DNA of 64,000 bases from CAVYXZ01 sp965223835 (GTDB lineage Bacteria; Chloroflexota; Anaerolineae; Aggregatilineales; Phototrophicaceae), in contig CBDCXQ010000001.1 in the NCBI GenBank assembly GCA_965223835.1, forward strand, positions 2,852,001 through 2,916,000. The letters run 5' to 3'. The position numbers were made by a program, and so were the translations under genes. The notes beneath the pieces were generated by a model. That model ran no database searches and was not told where the DNA came from. It was given only the letters and a program-made list of their open reading frames with translations. Within the stretch, counting starts at the first letter, position 1. Each line of letters starts with the position of its first letter. Positions 24,744-33,576 of the stretch are shown here, piece by piece.

Positions 24744-25667
24744 ATGCCCCTCTGGAATGATTATAAATCACCTGCAACCGTTGCTGAAGCCTTGCACTGG
24801 CTAGCCCATTATGGCGGGGAGGCACGCGTCATCGCCGGCGGCACCGACCTTTTGATTGATCTACAACATGTGGAAAAAGGCGAACATCCGCTGGCAGCAT
24901 TGGTGGATGTCACCACCGTTTCCGAAATGTCACAAATCAGCGTCACTGATAGCCATATTCATATCGGCGCCGCCGTCACCCATACCGCCATCGTTCAATC
25001 GAATCTCATCGAACAACAGGCAACCTGTTTGGTCGAAAGCTGTGGCGTGGTTGGCGGTCCCCAGGTGCGCAACGTCGGCACGTTGGGTGGCAATGTCGCC
25101 CATGCCCTGCCCGCTGGCGACGGTACGACATCGCTGGTCGCGCTTGACGCGGAGGCCGAAGTCGCCTGGCAGGATAGTCGTCGCGAATGGCTTCCGATCA
25201 CGCAGTTGTTCAAAGGCCCCGGCCAATCGGCGCTGGATTCGACGCGTGATGTATTGGTCGGGTTCCGCTTCCATCAATGCGGTGAACGTGAAGCCACTGC
25301 TTTCAAGCGTATCATGCGTCCGCAGGGGGTGGCCCTACCTGTGCTCGGTTGCGCCGTGTGGGTACGGCTCGATGAAAGCCGCGAAAACTACGCGGATGTT
25401 CGCATCTGCATCGGCCCGGTTGATCGCGTTCCAGTTCGCATTACTGAAACAGAAAATGCGCTGCGCGGACAACCTACAACCGAGGCAACCCTGGAACAAG
25501 CAGCAAAAACTGCCCGCGAATCATTACATCCCCGCACGAGTAAATATCGCGCTACTGCTGAATACCGCGATCACATGATTGAAACATTGCTCAAGCAAGC
25601 CCTGCCCCTCGCAATCAAACGCGCCCGCACCGGTAAGATCCAGGCCGAAGGTGTAGGATTGGGCTAG
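24744..25667 (+). CDS. FAD-binding subunit of a second xanthine dehydrogenase-family enzyme
   Basis: The 307-residue FAD subunit has the CoxM/XdhB/NdhF-type motifs I-A-G-G-T-D-L-L near residue 34 and T-L-G-G-N-V-A-H-A-L-P-A-G-D near residue 114, then a CO_deh_flav_C-like end. I chose ATG 24744 with the GGAGA at 24730-24734 as ribosome binding site. The open frame extends upstream to 24651 but that part is Arg/Lys/Ser-rich and atypical. It is followed at 46 bp by a fused [2Fe-2S]/molybdopterin subunit, so the two genes make a complete enzyme. Divergence from the nucleoside importer suggests a purine-type substrate. Confidence 0.88.
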   Translation: MPLWNDYKSPATVAEALHWLAHYGGEARVIAGGTDLLIDLQHVEKGEHPLAALVDVTTVSEMSQISVTDSHIHIGAAVTHTAIVQSNLIEQQATCLVESCGVVGGPQVRNVGTLGGNVAHALPAGDGTTSLVALDAEAEVAWQDSRREWLPITQLFKGPGQSALDSTRDVLVGFRFHQCGEREATAFKRIMRPQGVALPVLGCAVWVRLDESRENYADVRICIGPVDRVPVRITETENALRGQPTTEATLEQAAKTARESLHPRTSKYRATAEYRDHMIETLLKQALPLAIKRARTGKIQAEGVGLG

Positions 25668-25713
25668 TTCCAGCCACCACTCGCTGAAGAACATTAGACG
25701 AGGAATTCCTGTG

Positions 25714-28542
25714 ATGACCAAATTAAACCTGACTGTTAACGGAGCCAAACATACATTAGATGTACCCGAATCGCGCACGCTGGCGCAGGTGCTGCGCTAT
25801 GATCTGGGCCTGATCGGAACTAAAATTGGCTGTGACGAAGCCGAATGCGGCATCTGTACGGTTCATGTTAATGGCGTACCGGTGGATTCGTGTATTTACC
25901 CGGCGTTCAAGGCTCAAGGCAAGACCGTCAAAACAGTCGAAGGGTTGGCAACGATCACGGCTGATGGCGAGGAACTCCACCCCATTCAGTCCGAATTCAT
26001 CAATCATTGCGCGGTACAGTGCGGGTTCTGTACGCCTGGCCTGATGATGACCGCTGCAGCACTGATTGACGAGAAGCCTGACCCCGATAATTATGACATC
26101 AAAGTGGCATTGAAGGACACCTACTGCCGCTGCACCGGTTATACGAGCGTCATGCAAGCCATCAAATCCGCCGCGAGCATCAAACGGGGTGAAGGTCCGC
26201 TCACGATCAATGACCCGGCGGTTGATGAGCCGATGAACTCCGTCAGCCACAGCGAAAAAGTCCAGGACATCGTAGACCGTGTGACCGGACGCGCCAAATA
26301 TACCGACGATTATGTATTCCCCGACATGCTCTTCGCCCGCACGCTGCGTTCGGCCCATCCACATGCCATCGTCACTCGCATCGACATCAGTAAGGCCCAA
26401 GCCCTGTCCGGTGTTCACGCAGTTTTGACTGCGGCTGACATTCCCGGCGAAAACATTCACGGCCTCGTCCACCTTGACTGGCCGGTCATGATTGGTGAAG
26501 GTGAGAAGGCACGTTACATGGGCGATGCAATTGCCCTGGTTGCAGCAGAAAGTAAAGATATCGCCAATGCAGCCCTCAAATTAATCGAAATCGACTATGA
26601 TGTACTACCAGTGGTCACCGGGCCAGTCTACGCCCGTAAGCCCGAAGCGCCGATTGTGCATGATGGTCGCGACGATGGCAACCTGCTTAAGCACATTAAG
26701 GTCCGACATGGCGATCTGGAACAAGGATTTGCTGAAGCTGATGTCATTGTTGAAAAGACATATCAAACACCAACGACTGAACACGCCTTCCTCGAGCCGG
26801 AATGCGCCATCGGCATTCCTGCCGGGTTCGACAATGAACATGAAAAACTGACCATTTATGTCGGCTCCCAGATTCCATATCAGGATCGCAATCAGATCGC
26901 GCGGGCGATGAACCTGACTGACGAAAAGGTACGGGTGCGTGGCACCTTGATTGGCGGTGGTTTTGGTGGCAAAGAAGACATCGCCGGTCAGATCCATGTC
27001 GCGCTCTTAGCTGAAGCAACCCAGCGGCCAGTGAAAATGCTCTACACCCGCCAGGAATCGCTGCTGTTCCACCCGAAACGCCATGCAACCGTAATCCGCA
27101 TCAAGACTGGCGCGAAAAACGATGGCACCCTCACCGCCGTTGAAGCAGAACTCTATGGCGATGCGGGCGCCTATGCCAGCTTGAGCGATAAGGTGATGAC
27201 CCGTGCTACCACTCATGCTACCGGCCCTTACAATGTACCCCACGCCAAAATTGATTGTTATGCAATGTACACCAACAATGCACCCTCCGGCGCATTTCGC
27301 GGCTTTGGCGTGACTCAGAGTGCTTTCGCCGTCGAACAGAATATGGACCTGATTGCCGAGGCGATTGGCATGGACCCGGTTGAACTCCGCCTGAAGAACG
27401 CACAAAAAGTCGGCGTGACGACGGCTACCGGCCAACTCTTGCGTGAAAGTGTCGGCTTATTAGAAACAATCAAACAGTGCGACACCGATATGCGCGGCAA
27501 CCTCAACGGCAGCTTCCAATGGGGCTGGACCGAGGGCAACAAAGCTTATGGCTGGGGCATTGCGTGTGCGTACAAAAATACGGGCCTCGGCGGCGGCGCA
27601 CCGGATAAATCGGCAGCGGAAGTTGAAGCGTTTGACGATGGTACCGTTGAAGTCCGCACTTCATCAGCGGATATGGGTCAGGGGTTGGGCGCGGTGTTGG
27701 CCCAATGTGCAGCGGAAGAACTCGGCCTGCCCTATCGACAGATACGCGTCCTGCTATCCGATACCGACCTGACCCCTGATGGCGGCCCCACGACGGCCAG
27801 TCGTCAAACTTTCATGAGCGGCAACGCGGTTCGCCACGCGGCTTCCAACCTGCGCGATGCCCTCAGTAGCGTTGTCTCCGAGGAGTACGACCATCCCCCG
27901 GAGCAACTGCGCTTTGAAGAAGGTCTGGTCCGTGTGAACGGTACGAGTATCAAATTTGGCGAGGCGGTGCAGCTTGCCAAACAGCAAGGCATCTCCACGC
28001 GCATCCAACATGAGTATTGGGGACCGCAGACCCAACCCCTGGGGACCGGCGGTGATATGCATTTCGCCTTCTCCTACGCCACGCAAATTGCCCTCGTGAG
28101 CGTTGAACTCGATACTGGTGTGGTGCATGTCGAGAAGATCATCTCTGGCACCGATATTGGCCGGGCCATTAACCCGCTGCTGCTGCAAGGTCAAATCGAA
28201 GGCGGCATCGTCATGGCGCTGGGCAATTGCCTGACTGAAAGTTACATTATCGAAGATGGTGTACCCTGGTCAACCTTGCTGGCCCGCTACAAAATGCCCA
28301 GCATCAAGCACACGCCAGAGATTGTGAGTTATCTGGTTGAAGATCGTGCCAGCGAGGGTCCCTTTGGGGCCAAAGGCGTTGGTGAGATCCCGTCCATTAA
28401 CACCTCGCCAGCCATCGCCAATGCCATTTATAACGCGGTGAGGGTGCGCATCTTCAGTATCCCGGTCGATCAGGACGCCTTGTTGCGGGCCATGCGCAAT
28501 GATGAAACTGAGGTTCACACAGCCTGGCACGATGTGCGGTAA
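25714..28542 (+). CDS. Fused [2Fe-2S]/molybdopterin-binding xanthine dehydrogenase-family subunit
   Basis: The 942-residue protein fuses two subunits that are separate in the cox operon. Residues 1 to about 155 are the iron-sulfur part (G-C-D-E-A-E-C-G-I-C, C-G-F-C-T-P-G, C-R-C-T-G-Y). After a linker around residues 156-175 comes the molybdopterin part, with G-G-G-F-G-G-K, G-A-F-R-G-F-G-V-T-Q, D-M-G-Q-G-L-G and G-A-K-G-V-G-E-I-P holding the catalytic Glu. The F-R-G-F-G active-site loop is like xanthine dehydrogenase and related purine/heterocycle hydroxylases rather than CO dehydrogenase. I chose ATG 25714 over GTG 25711 for its spacing to CGAGGA. With the upstream FAD subunit and the divergent importer, purine oxidation is the leading hypothesis. 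Confidence 0.88.
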   Translation: MTKLNLTVNGAKHTLDVPESRTLAQVLRYDLGLIGTKIGCDEAECGICTVHVNGVPVDSCIYPAFKAQGKTVKTVEGLATITADGEELHPIQSEFINHCAVQCGFCTPGLMMTAAALIDEKPDPDNYDIKVALKDTYCRCTGYTSVMQAIKSAASIKRGEGPLTINDPAVDEPMNSVSHSEKVQDIVDRVTGRAKYTDDYVFPDMLFARTLRSAHPHAIVTRIDISKAQALSGVHAVLTAADIPGENIHGLVHLDWPVMIGEGEKARYMGDAIALVAAESKDIANAALKLIEIDYDVLPVVTGPVYARKPEAPIVHDGRDDGNLLKHIKVRHGDLEQGFAEADVIVEKTYQTPTTEHAFLEPECAIGIPAGFDNEHEKLTIYVGSQIPYQDRNQIARAMNLTDEKVRVRGTLIGGGFGGKEDIAGQIHVALLAEATQRPVKMLYTRQESLLFHPKRHATVIRIKTGAKNDGTLTAVEAELYGDAGAYASLSDKVMTRATTHATGPYNVPHAKIDCYAMYTNNAPSGAFRGFGVTQSAFAVEQNMDLIAEAIGMDPVELRLKNAQKVGVTTATGQLLRESVGLLETIKQCDTDMRGNLNGSFQWGWTEGNKAYGWGIACAYKNTGLGGGAPDKSAAEVEAFDDGTVEVRTSSADMGQGLGAVLAQCAAEELGLPYRQIRVLLSDTDLTPDGGPTTASRQTFMSGNAVRHAASNLRDALSSVVSEEYDHPPEQLRFEEGLVRVNGTSIKFGEAVQLAKQQGISTRIQHEYWGPQTQPLGTGGDMHFAFSYATQIALVSVELDTGVVHVEKIISGTDIGRAINPLLLQGQIEGGIVMALGNCLTESYIIEDGVPWSTLLARYKMPSIKHTPEIVSYLVEDRASEGPFGAKGVGEIPSINTSPAIANAIYNAVRVRIFSIPVDQDALLRAMRNDETEVHTAWHDVR

Positions 28543-28546
28543 TTAG

Positions 28547-28586
28547 AAACAAAAACTCGTAGAGATACGACAGCCGTGTCTCTACG
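28547..28586 (-). terminator. Terminator between convergent hydroxylase and M24 genes
   Basis: An 8-bp perfect stem (CGTAGAGA at 28558-28565 with TCTCTACG at 28579-28586) is followed on the minus strand by TTTTTGTTT (28547-28555). It lies just past the stop of the M24 gene. The plus-strand side lacks a T-run, so it may serve the hydroxylase gene only weakly. Confidence 0.75.
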
Positions 28587-28593
28587 ATACATT

Positions 28594-29862
28594 TCACCCG
28601 ATCAAATGCAATTCTGTCTGCCGCCCATGCAACCAGTGCATTTGCCCGTCGGTCAATACTGCGTCTTCTTCCAGTGCTATCATCACCACCTGCCCACCCC
28701 ACTCAGGCACGGCTTTTTTAACATTGAGTTCAATCGAATAGCAGGTGTCGTCGAACAGTTCGTACTCGCCAGGACCTGGCACATGGCTCTGATTATCCCA
28801 CATGCCTACCACCGGGCCAGCCGCGTGACCATGATACCCCAGCGCATGCGTGTAAACCGAAGCCGCCAATCCCGCTGCGTTCGCCTTCTCCAGCACAAGC
28901 GCAAGCACTTCATTGCCGGTACGCCCCACCTGCATTTCAGCCATCAGAATATCCTGTAATTGATTGCCTTCTGCCAGTAAGGCCTTTAGACCATTGGGGG
29001 CGTCGGTTTCGCCGGGCTTCAACACGTAGGCATGCTGCTGTTGGTCAGTCGCCAGACCCAGATAGTGAAAACCCATATCGCAGTGCAGCAAATCCCCCGG
29101 CAAAATCAGCGTCCGTTCGACTTCATCCTCACCGATTGCCATTGTTTGCCCCGGTGCTTGAATCTCAACACTGGGTTGGAACCATGCTTTCAGCCCCATA
29201 TCATTCATCGTTTGCCGCATCCACCACACCACATCATCCGTCGTCGTAATCCCCGGTTGAATAACTCGACTGGAAAACGCTTCAGCGATAATGGCATGAC
29301 CAATCTCGACGAAACCCGGATAAACGGTTATTTCGTTCGGAAGCCGTCGTTCCAACCACCCCACACTGAGACGCTCCGCACTTTTGACCCGGTCCTCATA
29401 GGTTTCGCCCAATGCCTCAATCAGCAGTCGATATTCGTTATGAGAAAGTCCATCACCAAAGGCAAATGTTGGCGACACATTGATCCCAATCACTTGTGGA
29501 TCGCGCTCCTGCACGACGCGCGTCAGACTTTCGAACTGCGTTTCACCATCGTCCGGGTTCCAATCCTTGTGATAAAACTCCATTTTATAACGGCTCAAGG
29601 TCAAACAGTCACATGTGCCATCATCCCGCAGGCTGAAGATTAAAATCGTGCGCCGCCGTGCTGCCATCGCTGGTTCCGGCAATAGAGTCATAATCACGGG
29701 GTCTTCGTTGTACTCCCGCGCGACGACAATCCACATCTCAAAACCTTCACGCTGCATGATCTCCGGCAGTACAATCTTCAGTCGTGACTTCAACCATTTA
29801 TTACGCACTTTAGCCTGTTGTCGCAAAGGCAGAATCTTATCCCGATAACCAGTTATGCTCAT
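28594..29862 (-). CDS. M24-family (Xaa-Pro aminopeptidase/creatinase fold) metalloenzyme
   Basis: The 422-residue protein has a pita-bread C-terminal domain with candidate metal ligands: Asp in L-L-H-C-D-M-G, a second Asp in L-A-T-D-Q-Q, His in G-Y-H-G-H-A-A-G-P, Glu in S-I-E-L-N-V and Glu in A-L-E-E-D. The N-terminal region (about 1-185) is the usual M24 lid domain. The family covers prolidase, Xaa-Pro aminopeptidase and C-N hydrolases such as creatinase, so a role in dipeptide or amide breakdown is possible. It sits as a single gene between two terminators. There is no signal peptide. The substrate is not predictable from sequence. Confidence 0.85.
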   Translation of the reverse strand: MSITGYRDKILPLRQQAKVRNKWLKSRLKIVLPEIMQREGFEMWIVVAREYNEDPVIMTLLPEPAMAARRRTILIFSLRDDGTCDCLTLSRYKMEFYHKDWNPDDGETQFESLTRVVQERDPQVIGINVSPTFAFGDGLSHNEYRLLIEALGETYEDRVKSAERLSVGWLERRLPNEITVYPGFVEIGHAIIAEAFSSRVIQPGITTTDDVVWWMRQTMNDMGLKAWFQPSVEIQAPGQTMAIGEDEVERTLILPGDLLHCDMGFHYLGLATDQQQHAYVLKPGETDAPNGLKALLAEGNQLQDILMAEMQVGRTGNEVLALVLEKANAAGLAASVYTHALGYHGHAAGPVVGMWDNQSHVPGPGEYELFDDTCYSIELNVKKAVPEWGGQVVMIALEEDAVLTDGQMHWLHGRQTELHLIG

Positions 29863-29910
29863 GCTTCAAGTCTCCTGCGCACATCAATGCATCAGCTATC
29901 ATATCGCTGT

Positions 29911-29941
29911 GAAAACAAAAAACGCCACTGATTCAGCAGCG
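29911..29941 (-). terminator. Terminator of the TIR-FGE gene
   Basis: On the minus strand an 8-bp stem (CGCTGCTG/CAGTGGCG, two G-T pairs, 3-base loop AAT) is followed by TTTTTTGTTTT. It lies at 29911-29941, about 27 bp past the stop at 29968. Confidence 0.8.
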
Positions 29942-29967
29942 CTCAGCGATCTCCAGTTAATGAATGC

Positions 29968-31446
29968 TTAGTCTTTCAGGCACACCAGCCGGAACCCAAT
30001 GCTATCGGCGCGAGTCTGCGGATTCAGCGAATAATAAAATCGGCATGATGCCCGTTTGTATGGGCTAATAAACGCGCCGCCTTTAATAACGCGATTTTCA
30101 TCAGCCGCTGTATCGCGATCCCCCCCACTGTGCTCATTATTAATGCACCACTCCCACGCATTCCCCGCCATGTCAAACACACCAAATGGACTAACACCTG
30201 CCGGAAACTCGGTCACAGGCACAGTGAGGCGCATCCCGGTTTCTTTCGAGTTGCAACGATTGGAGTCGAATGTATTACCCCAGGGAAACAAGCGACCATC
30301 ATCACCCTGCGCGGCACGCTGCCATTGCTGTTCCGTTGGCAGCGAGATTGATTTTCCGGTTCGTTCACTTAGCCACCGGCAATAGGCCACGGCCTCATAC
30401 CAGCAAACATTTACACAAGGGTGATCGTAGCCCACGGGTTTGGGATAAACACCTTCCGGGTGTTTCTTACGCCATTTAAGGGCATGAACCGAAAAATCCC
30501 ACCAGGCTGACTTGCAGTAGCCGTCTGAAGCATCAATGAATTCAGCATATTGGGCATTCGTGACCGGATATTTACTGATCTCAAACTCACCAACCTGATA
30601 AGTTTTTACCTTGCCGCCCCGCTTGATTTTGACTTCGCCAGCAGGAATCTTGCACCACTCCGTTAATGCTGCGGTATAGGGCAAACAGATCGCGGCGAGA
30701 TTTTCCGGGTCGTAATCCGGAAAGTTTTTATGAAACGCGTTAAATGCCTGGCATCCCAATTTTCGAGTCGCCTTATGTTTGACCAATGCTGCGATTGGGA
30801 GATATTCACGCTCAGCTTCCTTGCGATAAGCCTGCCACTCTAATTCATGTTCAGCTTGATTGAGCATCGCAACCAGGTCAATATAACGTGATTGATAGCC
30901 ACTGGCCTGCGCTTGCTTGAGCAGGTAAACAGCACGATCAAACTCCTTTTGGTCGAACGCTGCCGCTGCTTCGGCGATCAGCACTTCGACTTCGGCGGTT
31001 GAAGATGGCTCTTCGTCTTCAAGTACTTGAATAGGTATGCCACCTGCTGGCACCGGAACCGGTACGGCTTGCCGCTCGGCAACGTATAGCGAATTCAAGA
31101 TTTCCTTTACGGCCTCAGTCGTAATGCCCTGGCTGAGGTCAGCATATTGTATTTGTCCTAACGCTTCGGGAATGACCGTATTCGCTTGAATCAGAACTGG
31201 CAAAATATGTTTGCCGAGTGAACTGGCAATCAAATATTCCTTCTTGCAATATTTCGATTCAACCGAATCTGGTGATAACAAATACACCAATCCATCACAC
31301 CATTCCAGCCGCCGTTGAATTTCGTCCCACCATTGCTGGCCCGCGTGCAAGCGATTATCAAACCAGATTTCGTGAACATCTAGCATATCCACAATCTGAG
31401 AGCAGTAATATTTATCAACCCTGGCATAGCTAATGAATAGGCGCAT
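29968..31446 (-). CDS. TIR domain protein with C-terminal FGE-sulfatase/C-type-lectin-like domain
   Basis: The 492-residue protein starts with a TIR domain (residues 1 to about 125; F-I-S-Y-A-R-V-D). E70 in S-K-Y-C-K-K-E-Y is at the position of the catalytic Glu of NAD-cleaving TIR domains. A linker follows with P/V repeats and acidic residues (about 126-160), then a helical middle (about 160-260). Residues about 265-490 form an FGE-sulfatase-type domain: G-E-F-E-I-S-K-Y-P-V-T-N-A-Q-Y, L-P-T-E-Q-Q-W-Q-R-A-A, D-M-A-G-N-A-W-E-W and the closing I-G-F-R-L-V. Such domains either bind ligands or make formylglycine. In variable proteins of diversity-generating retroelements they display variation at the C-terminus. 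TIR-FGE fusions suggest recognition linked to NAD depletion, but this is inferred. The gene stands alone, in AT-rich surroundings. Confidence 0.82.
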   Translation of the reverse strand: MRLFISYARVDKYYCSQIVDMLDVHEIWFDNRLHAGQQWWDEIQRRLEWCDGLVYLLSPDSVESKYCKKEYLIASSLGKHILPVLIQANTVIPEALGQIQYADLSQGITTEAVKEILNSLYVAERQAVPVPVPAGGIPIQVLEDEEPSSTAEVEVLIAEAAAAFDQKEFDRAVYLLKQAQASGYQSRYIDLVAMLNQAEHELEWQAYRKEAEREYLPIAALVKHKATRKLGCQAFNAFHKNFPDYDPENLAAICLPYTAALTEWCKIPAGEVKIKRGGKVKTYQVGEFEISKYPVTNAQYAEFIDASDGYCKSAWWDFSVHALKWRKKHPEGVYPKPVGYDHPCVNVCWYEAVAYCRWLSERTGKSISLPTEQQWQRAAQGDDGRLFPWGNTFDSNRCNSKETGMRLTVPVTEFPAGVSPFGVFDMAGNAWEWCINNEHSGGDRDTAADENRVIKGGAFISPYKRASCRFYYSLNPQTRADSIGFRLVCLKD

Positions 31447-31607
31447 AGAAAGTTGCCCTGTGGTTAAAATTTGATTATATTTCGGTTTACTATATCACGC
31501 CAATATAACGATTTATTTTTCGAAACAAAAATAAGTATAGCCATCCCGCAAAAATTCACGAAAATTTCATAGGTTAAACGTAATGTTCATCATCTGGCCT
31601 CCGCGAT
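31447..31607. other. AT-rich divergent intergenic region
   Basis: These 161 bases separate the divergent TIR-FGE and glycoside hydrolase genes. They are clearly richer in A and T than the surrounding genes (runs such as TTTATTTTTCG and GAAACAAAAATAAG). Promoters for both directions must lie here. Several TATA-like hexamers occur on both strands, but I cannot pick a convincing -35/-10 pair. Confidence 0.4.
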
Positions 31608-32780
31608 ATGATAGTCAACATGTTTGCCGCGGATTCTTGGTTATTTTATTCAGTACGCCAGTATTGGCCCTGGTATATTCGACTGGCGGTCATCTGGTTT
31701 ATCTTAGGTCAATTCGGCGCGGTTGGGCCACGTTCTCCACTTGGCACACCACAAACGGTAATCACTGCCCGCCCCCACGTTTGCGTACATACCCGGCTGA
31801 TTGATGAAGTTTGGGAGTGGAAAATCCAGCGCACGTTGCAATTGGTCCGCGAAATGGGTGCAGACACGATTGTTGAATTCTTCCCCTGGGCCTATGTCGA
31901 AGGCACAGAAGATTTTTATGATTGGGAACCAGCCGATCGTATCATACGTCATGCCGAAAATCAGGGTCTAAACGTCATTGCGCGCATGGGCCTGGTCCCA
32001 CATTGGGCACGACCCCGTAACTCAACCCTCAATTATCTTCCCAATGCGGCTTACATTGATTTCGCCGACTTTGTAGCCGACTTCGCCGCTCGATATGCGG
32101 GGACTGTTCAGCAGATCATTATTTGGAATGAACCGAATCTGGCCTTTGAGTGGGGTTATCAGGCTGTTGATGCCAGGGCCTATGCCGACCTGTTGCAAGC
32201 TGTTTATGAACCGGTCCATGCCGCGAATCCCAACGTAATGATCCTCGCCGCCGGTCTCGCTCCAACACTGGAACCGGTGACAAGTCCCAATGGCCTGAAT
32301 GATTTGCTTTATCTGGAAGAATTATATCGCGCCGGGGCCGCGCCCTATTTTGATGGTCTGGCGGTTCATACGTATGGTTTCACCGATTCAGCCGCCGCCG
32401 CGCCCGCATTTGACCGGTTGAACTTCCGGCGGGCTGAACTACATCAGGCAATCATGGCCCGTTATGGTGACATAGAGAAGCCTATTTTCATCACCGAAAG
32501 TGGCTGGAACGATAATCCGCGCTGGACCAAAGCGGTTCGCCCGGCCCAACGTATAGCCAACACGTTAGAAGCCTTTCGGTATGCCGCCACCAATTGGCCC
32601 TGGCTCGAAAAACTGTGTCTGTGGGCCTTTCGCTATCCGGCACCTACCTTTAGCTATCCCGACAATTTCACACTGGTCACACCCGATTTTCAGATCAAAC
32701 CTATCTATTTCGCCGTCCAGGATTATGCGCTGGGCCATGAGAAAGCGACAAACCTGTGGTTACCCGCCCCCGCCAAGTAA
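31608..32780 (+). CDS. Membrane-anchored glycoside hydrolase, clan GH-A-like
   Basis: The 390-residue protein starts with an N-terminal hydrophobic helix (about residues 17-38, W-Y-I-R-L-A-V-I-W-F-I-L-G), then a TIM-barrel enzyme. The acid/base candidate is in I-I-I-W-N-E-P-N-L and the nucleophile in P-I-F-I-T-E-S-G-W. These are the retaining clan GH-A pattern seen in GH5/GH39-type enzymes. The product is likely tethered outside the membrane and acts on a polysaccharide or glycoside. The gene overlaps the following solute-binding protein gene by 25 bp, and glycosyltransferases follow, which suggests an envelope or exopolysaccharide setting. The substrate is unknown. Confidence 0.78.
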   Translation: MIVNMFAADSWLFYSVRQYWPWYIRLAVIWFILGQFGAVGPRSPLGTPQTVITARPHVCVHTRLIDEVWEWKIQRTLQLVREMGADTIVEFFPWAYVEGTEDFYDWEPADRIIRHAENQGLNVIARMGLVPHWARPRNSTLNYLPNAAYIDFADFVADFAARYAGTVQQIIIWNEPNLAFEWGYQAVDARAYADLLQAVYEPVHAANPNVMILAAGLAPTLEPVTSPNGLNDLLYLEELYRAGAAPYFDGLAVHTYGFTDSAAAAPAFDRLNFRRAELHQAIMARYGDIEKPIFITESGWNDNPRWTKAVRPAQRIANTLEAFRYAATNWPWLEKLCLWAFRYPAPTFSYPDNFTLVTPDFQIKPIYFAVQDYALGHEKATNLWLPAPAK

Positions 32781-33520
32781 TCATCGTCGTGCTGGCACTC
32801 CTCATCCTCGGTTTATTGCTTGCCCGCTTACCGCAGGCCACGCCGTCATTGGATGCTGCATTCCCCCATGGCGAACTACGAATTGGCGTTGATCCCAGTG
32901 TACCCCCTTTCGCTGTCCTGACGGCCCAAGACCTTTTCGGCCTGGAGATAGACCTGGGCCATGCACTCGGCAACCATTTAGGCATTCCAGTACGATTCGT
33001 GCCCATGAGTTTTGATGGTCTGTACGATTCGCTCAAAATCAATCAAGTGGATGCGCTCATAGCGACGCTAACAATTGACCCATTGCGCACCGCCGATGTA
33101 CTCTATACCCGCCACTACTTTGACGCCGGGCTGGTGCTGGTCAGTTCGCAGCCCGATATCACAATGTCTAACTTGTCCGGGTATCGTCTTGCCTATGAAT
33201 TTGGCTCTGAAGCCGATGCACTGGCCCACCGCTGGCTACGTCGTATTCCGCCTTTTTCCACCCAGCCCTACGAACTGCCCGCCCATGCGCTGGATGCCGT
33301 GTACCTAGGTCAAGCTGATGCCGCACTCGTAGATGCCATCAGTGCCCGCATACATTTCCGCAAAAACAATTGGCAAGCCCATACCGCTAATATCACGAAC
33401 AACTGGTACCCCATCGCTGTTCCAGCCGACGAAGTTGCCCGTTGGCAATTACTTGACCGGGCCTTGCAAGCATTGGTCGATGATGGCACGCTGGATGAAA
33501 TTATTAACCAATGGTTGTAA
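32756..33520 (+). CDS. Family 3 extracellular solute-binding protein with N-terminal anchor
   Basis: The 254-residue protein has a basic N-terminus and a hydrophobic helix (V-I-I-V-V-L-A-L-L-I-L-G-L-L), then an SBP_bac_3 type fold: L-R-I-G-V-D-P-S-V-P-P-F, G-L-E-I-D-L-G-H-A-L, D-A-L-I-A-T-L-T-I-D-P-L-R. Family members bind amino acids or other small polar ligands for ABC importers, or serve as sensor modules. No permease or ATPase gene is next to it. The helix lacks a signal peptidase or lipobox site I can recognise, so it may stay anchored. The GTG start at 32756 lies inside the preceding glycoside hydrolase gene (25 bp overlap). Confidence 0.75.
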   Translation: MVTRPRQVIIVVLALLILGLLLARLPQATPSLDAAFPHGELRIGVDPSVPPFAVLTAQDLFGLEIDLGHALGNHLGIPVRFVPMSFDGLYDSLKINQVDALIATLTIDPLRTADVLYTRHYFDAGLVLVSSQPDITMSNLSGYRLAYEFGSEADALAHRWLRRIPPFSTQPYELPAHALDAVYLGQADAALVDAISARIHFRKNNWQAHTANITNNWYPIAVPADEVARWQLLDRALQALVDDGTLDEIINQWL

Positions 33521-33576
33521 ACTCAAAAAATTATCATGAGTCAGTTACCCATCGTATAGAGGAATGAAGATAGCTG

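Noticed and set aside
24856..25578. 240-codon open frame in another frame of the FAD-subunit gene
   Set aside because: The overlapping frame encodes clear FAD motifs; the alternative is rich in Ser, Arg and Trp as expected for a shadow frame.
25756..26472. 238-codon open frame opposite the fused hydroxylase
   Set aside because: It covers the iron-sulfur domain codons on the other strand and has no independent start signal.
29968..31446. Complete diversity-generating retroelement in the window
   Set aside because: No reverse transcriptase, accessory gene or template repeat was found near the TIR-FGE gene.
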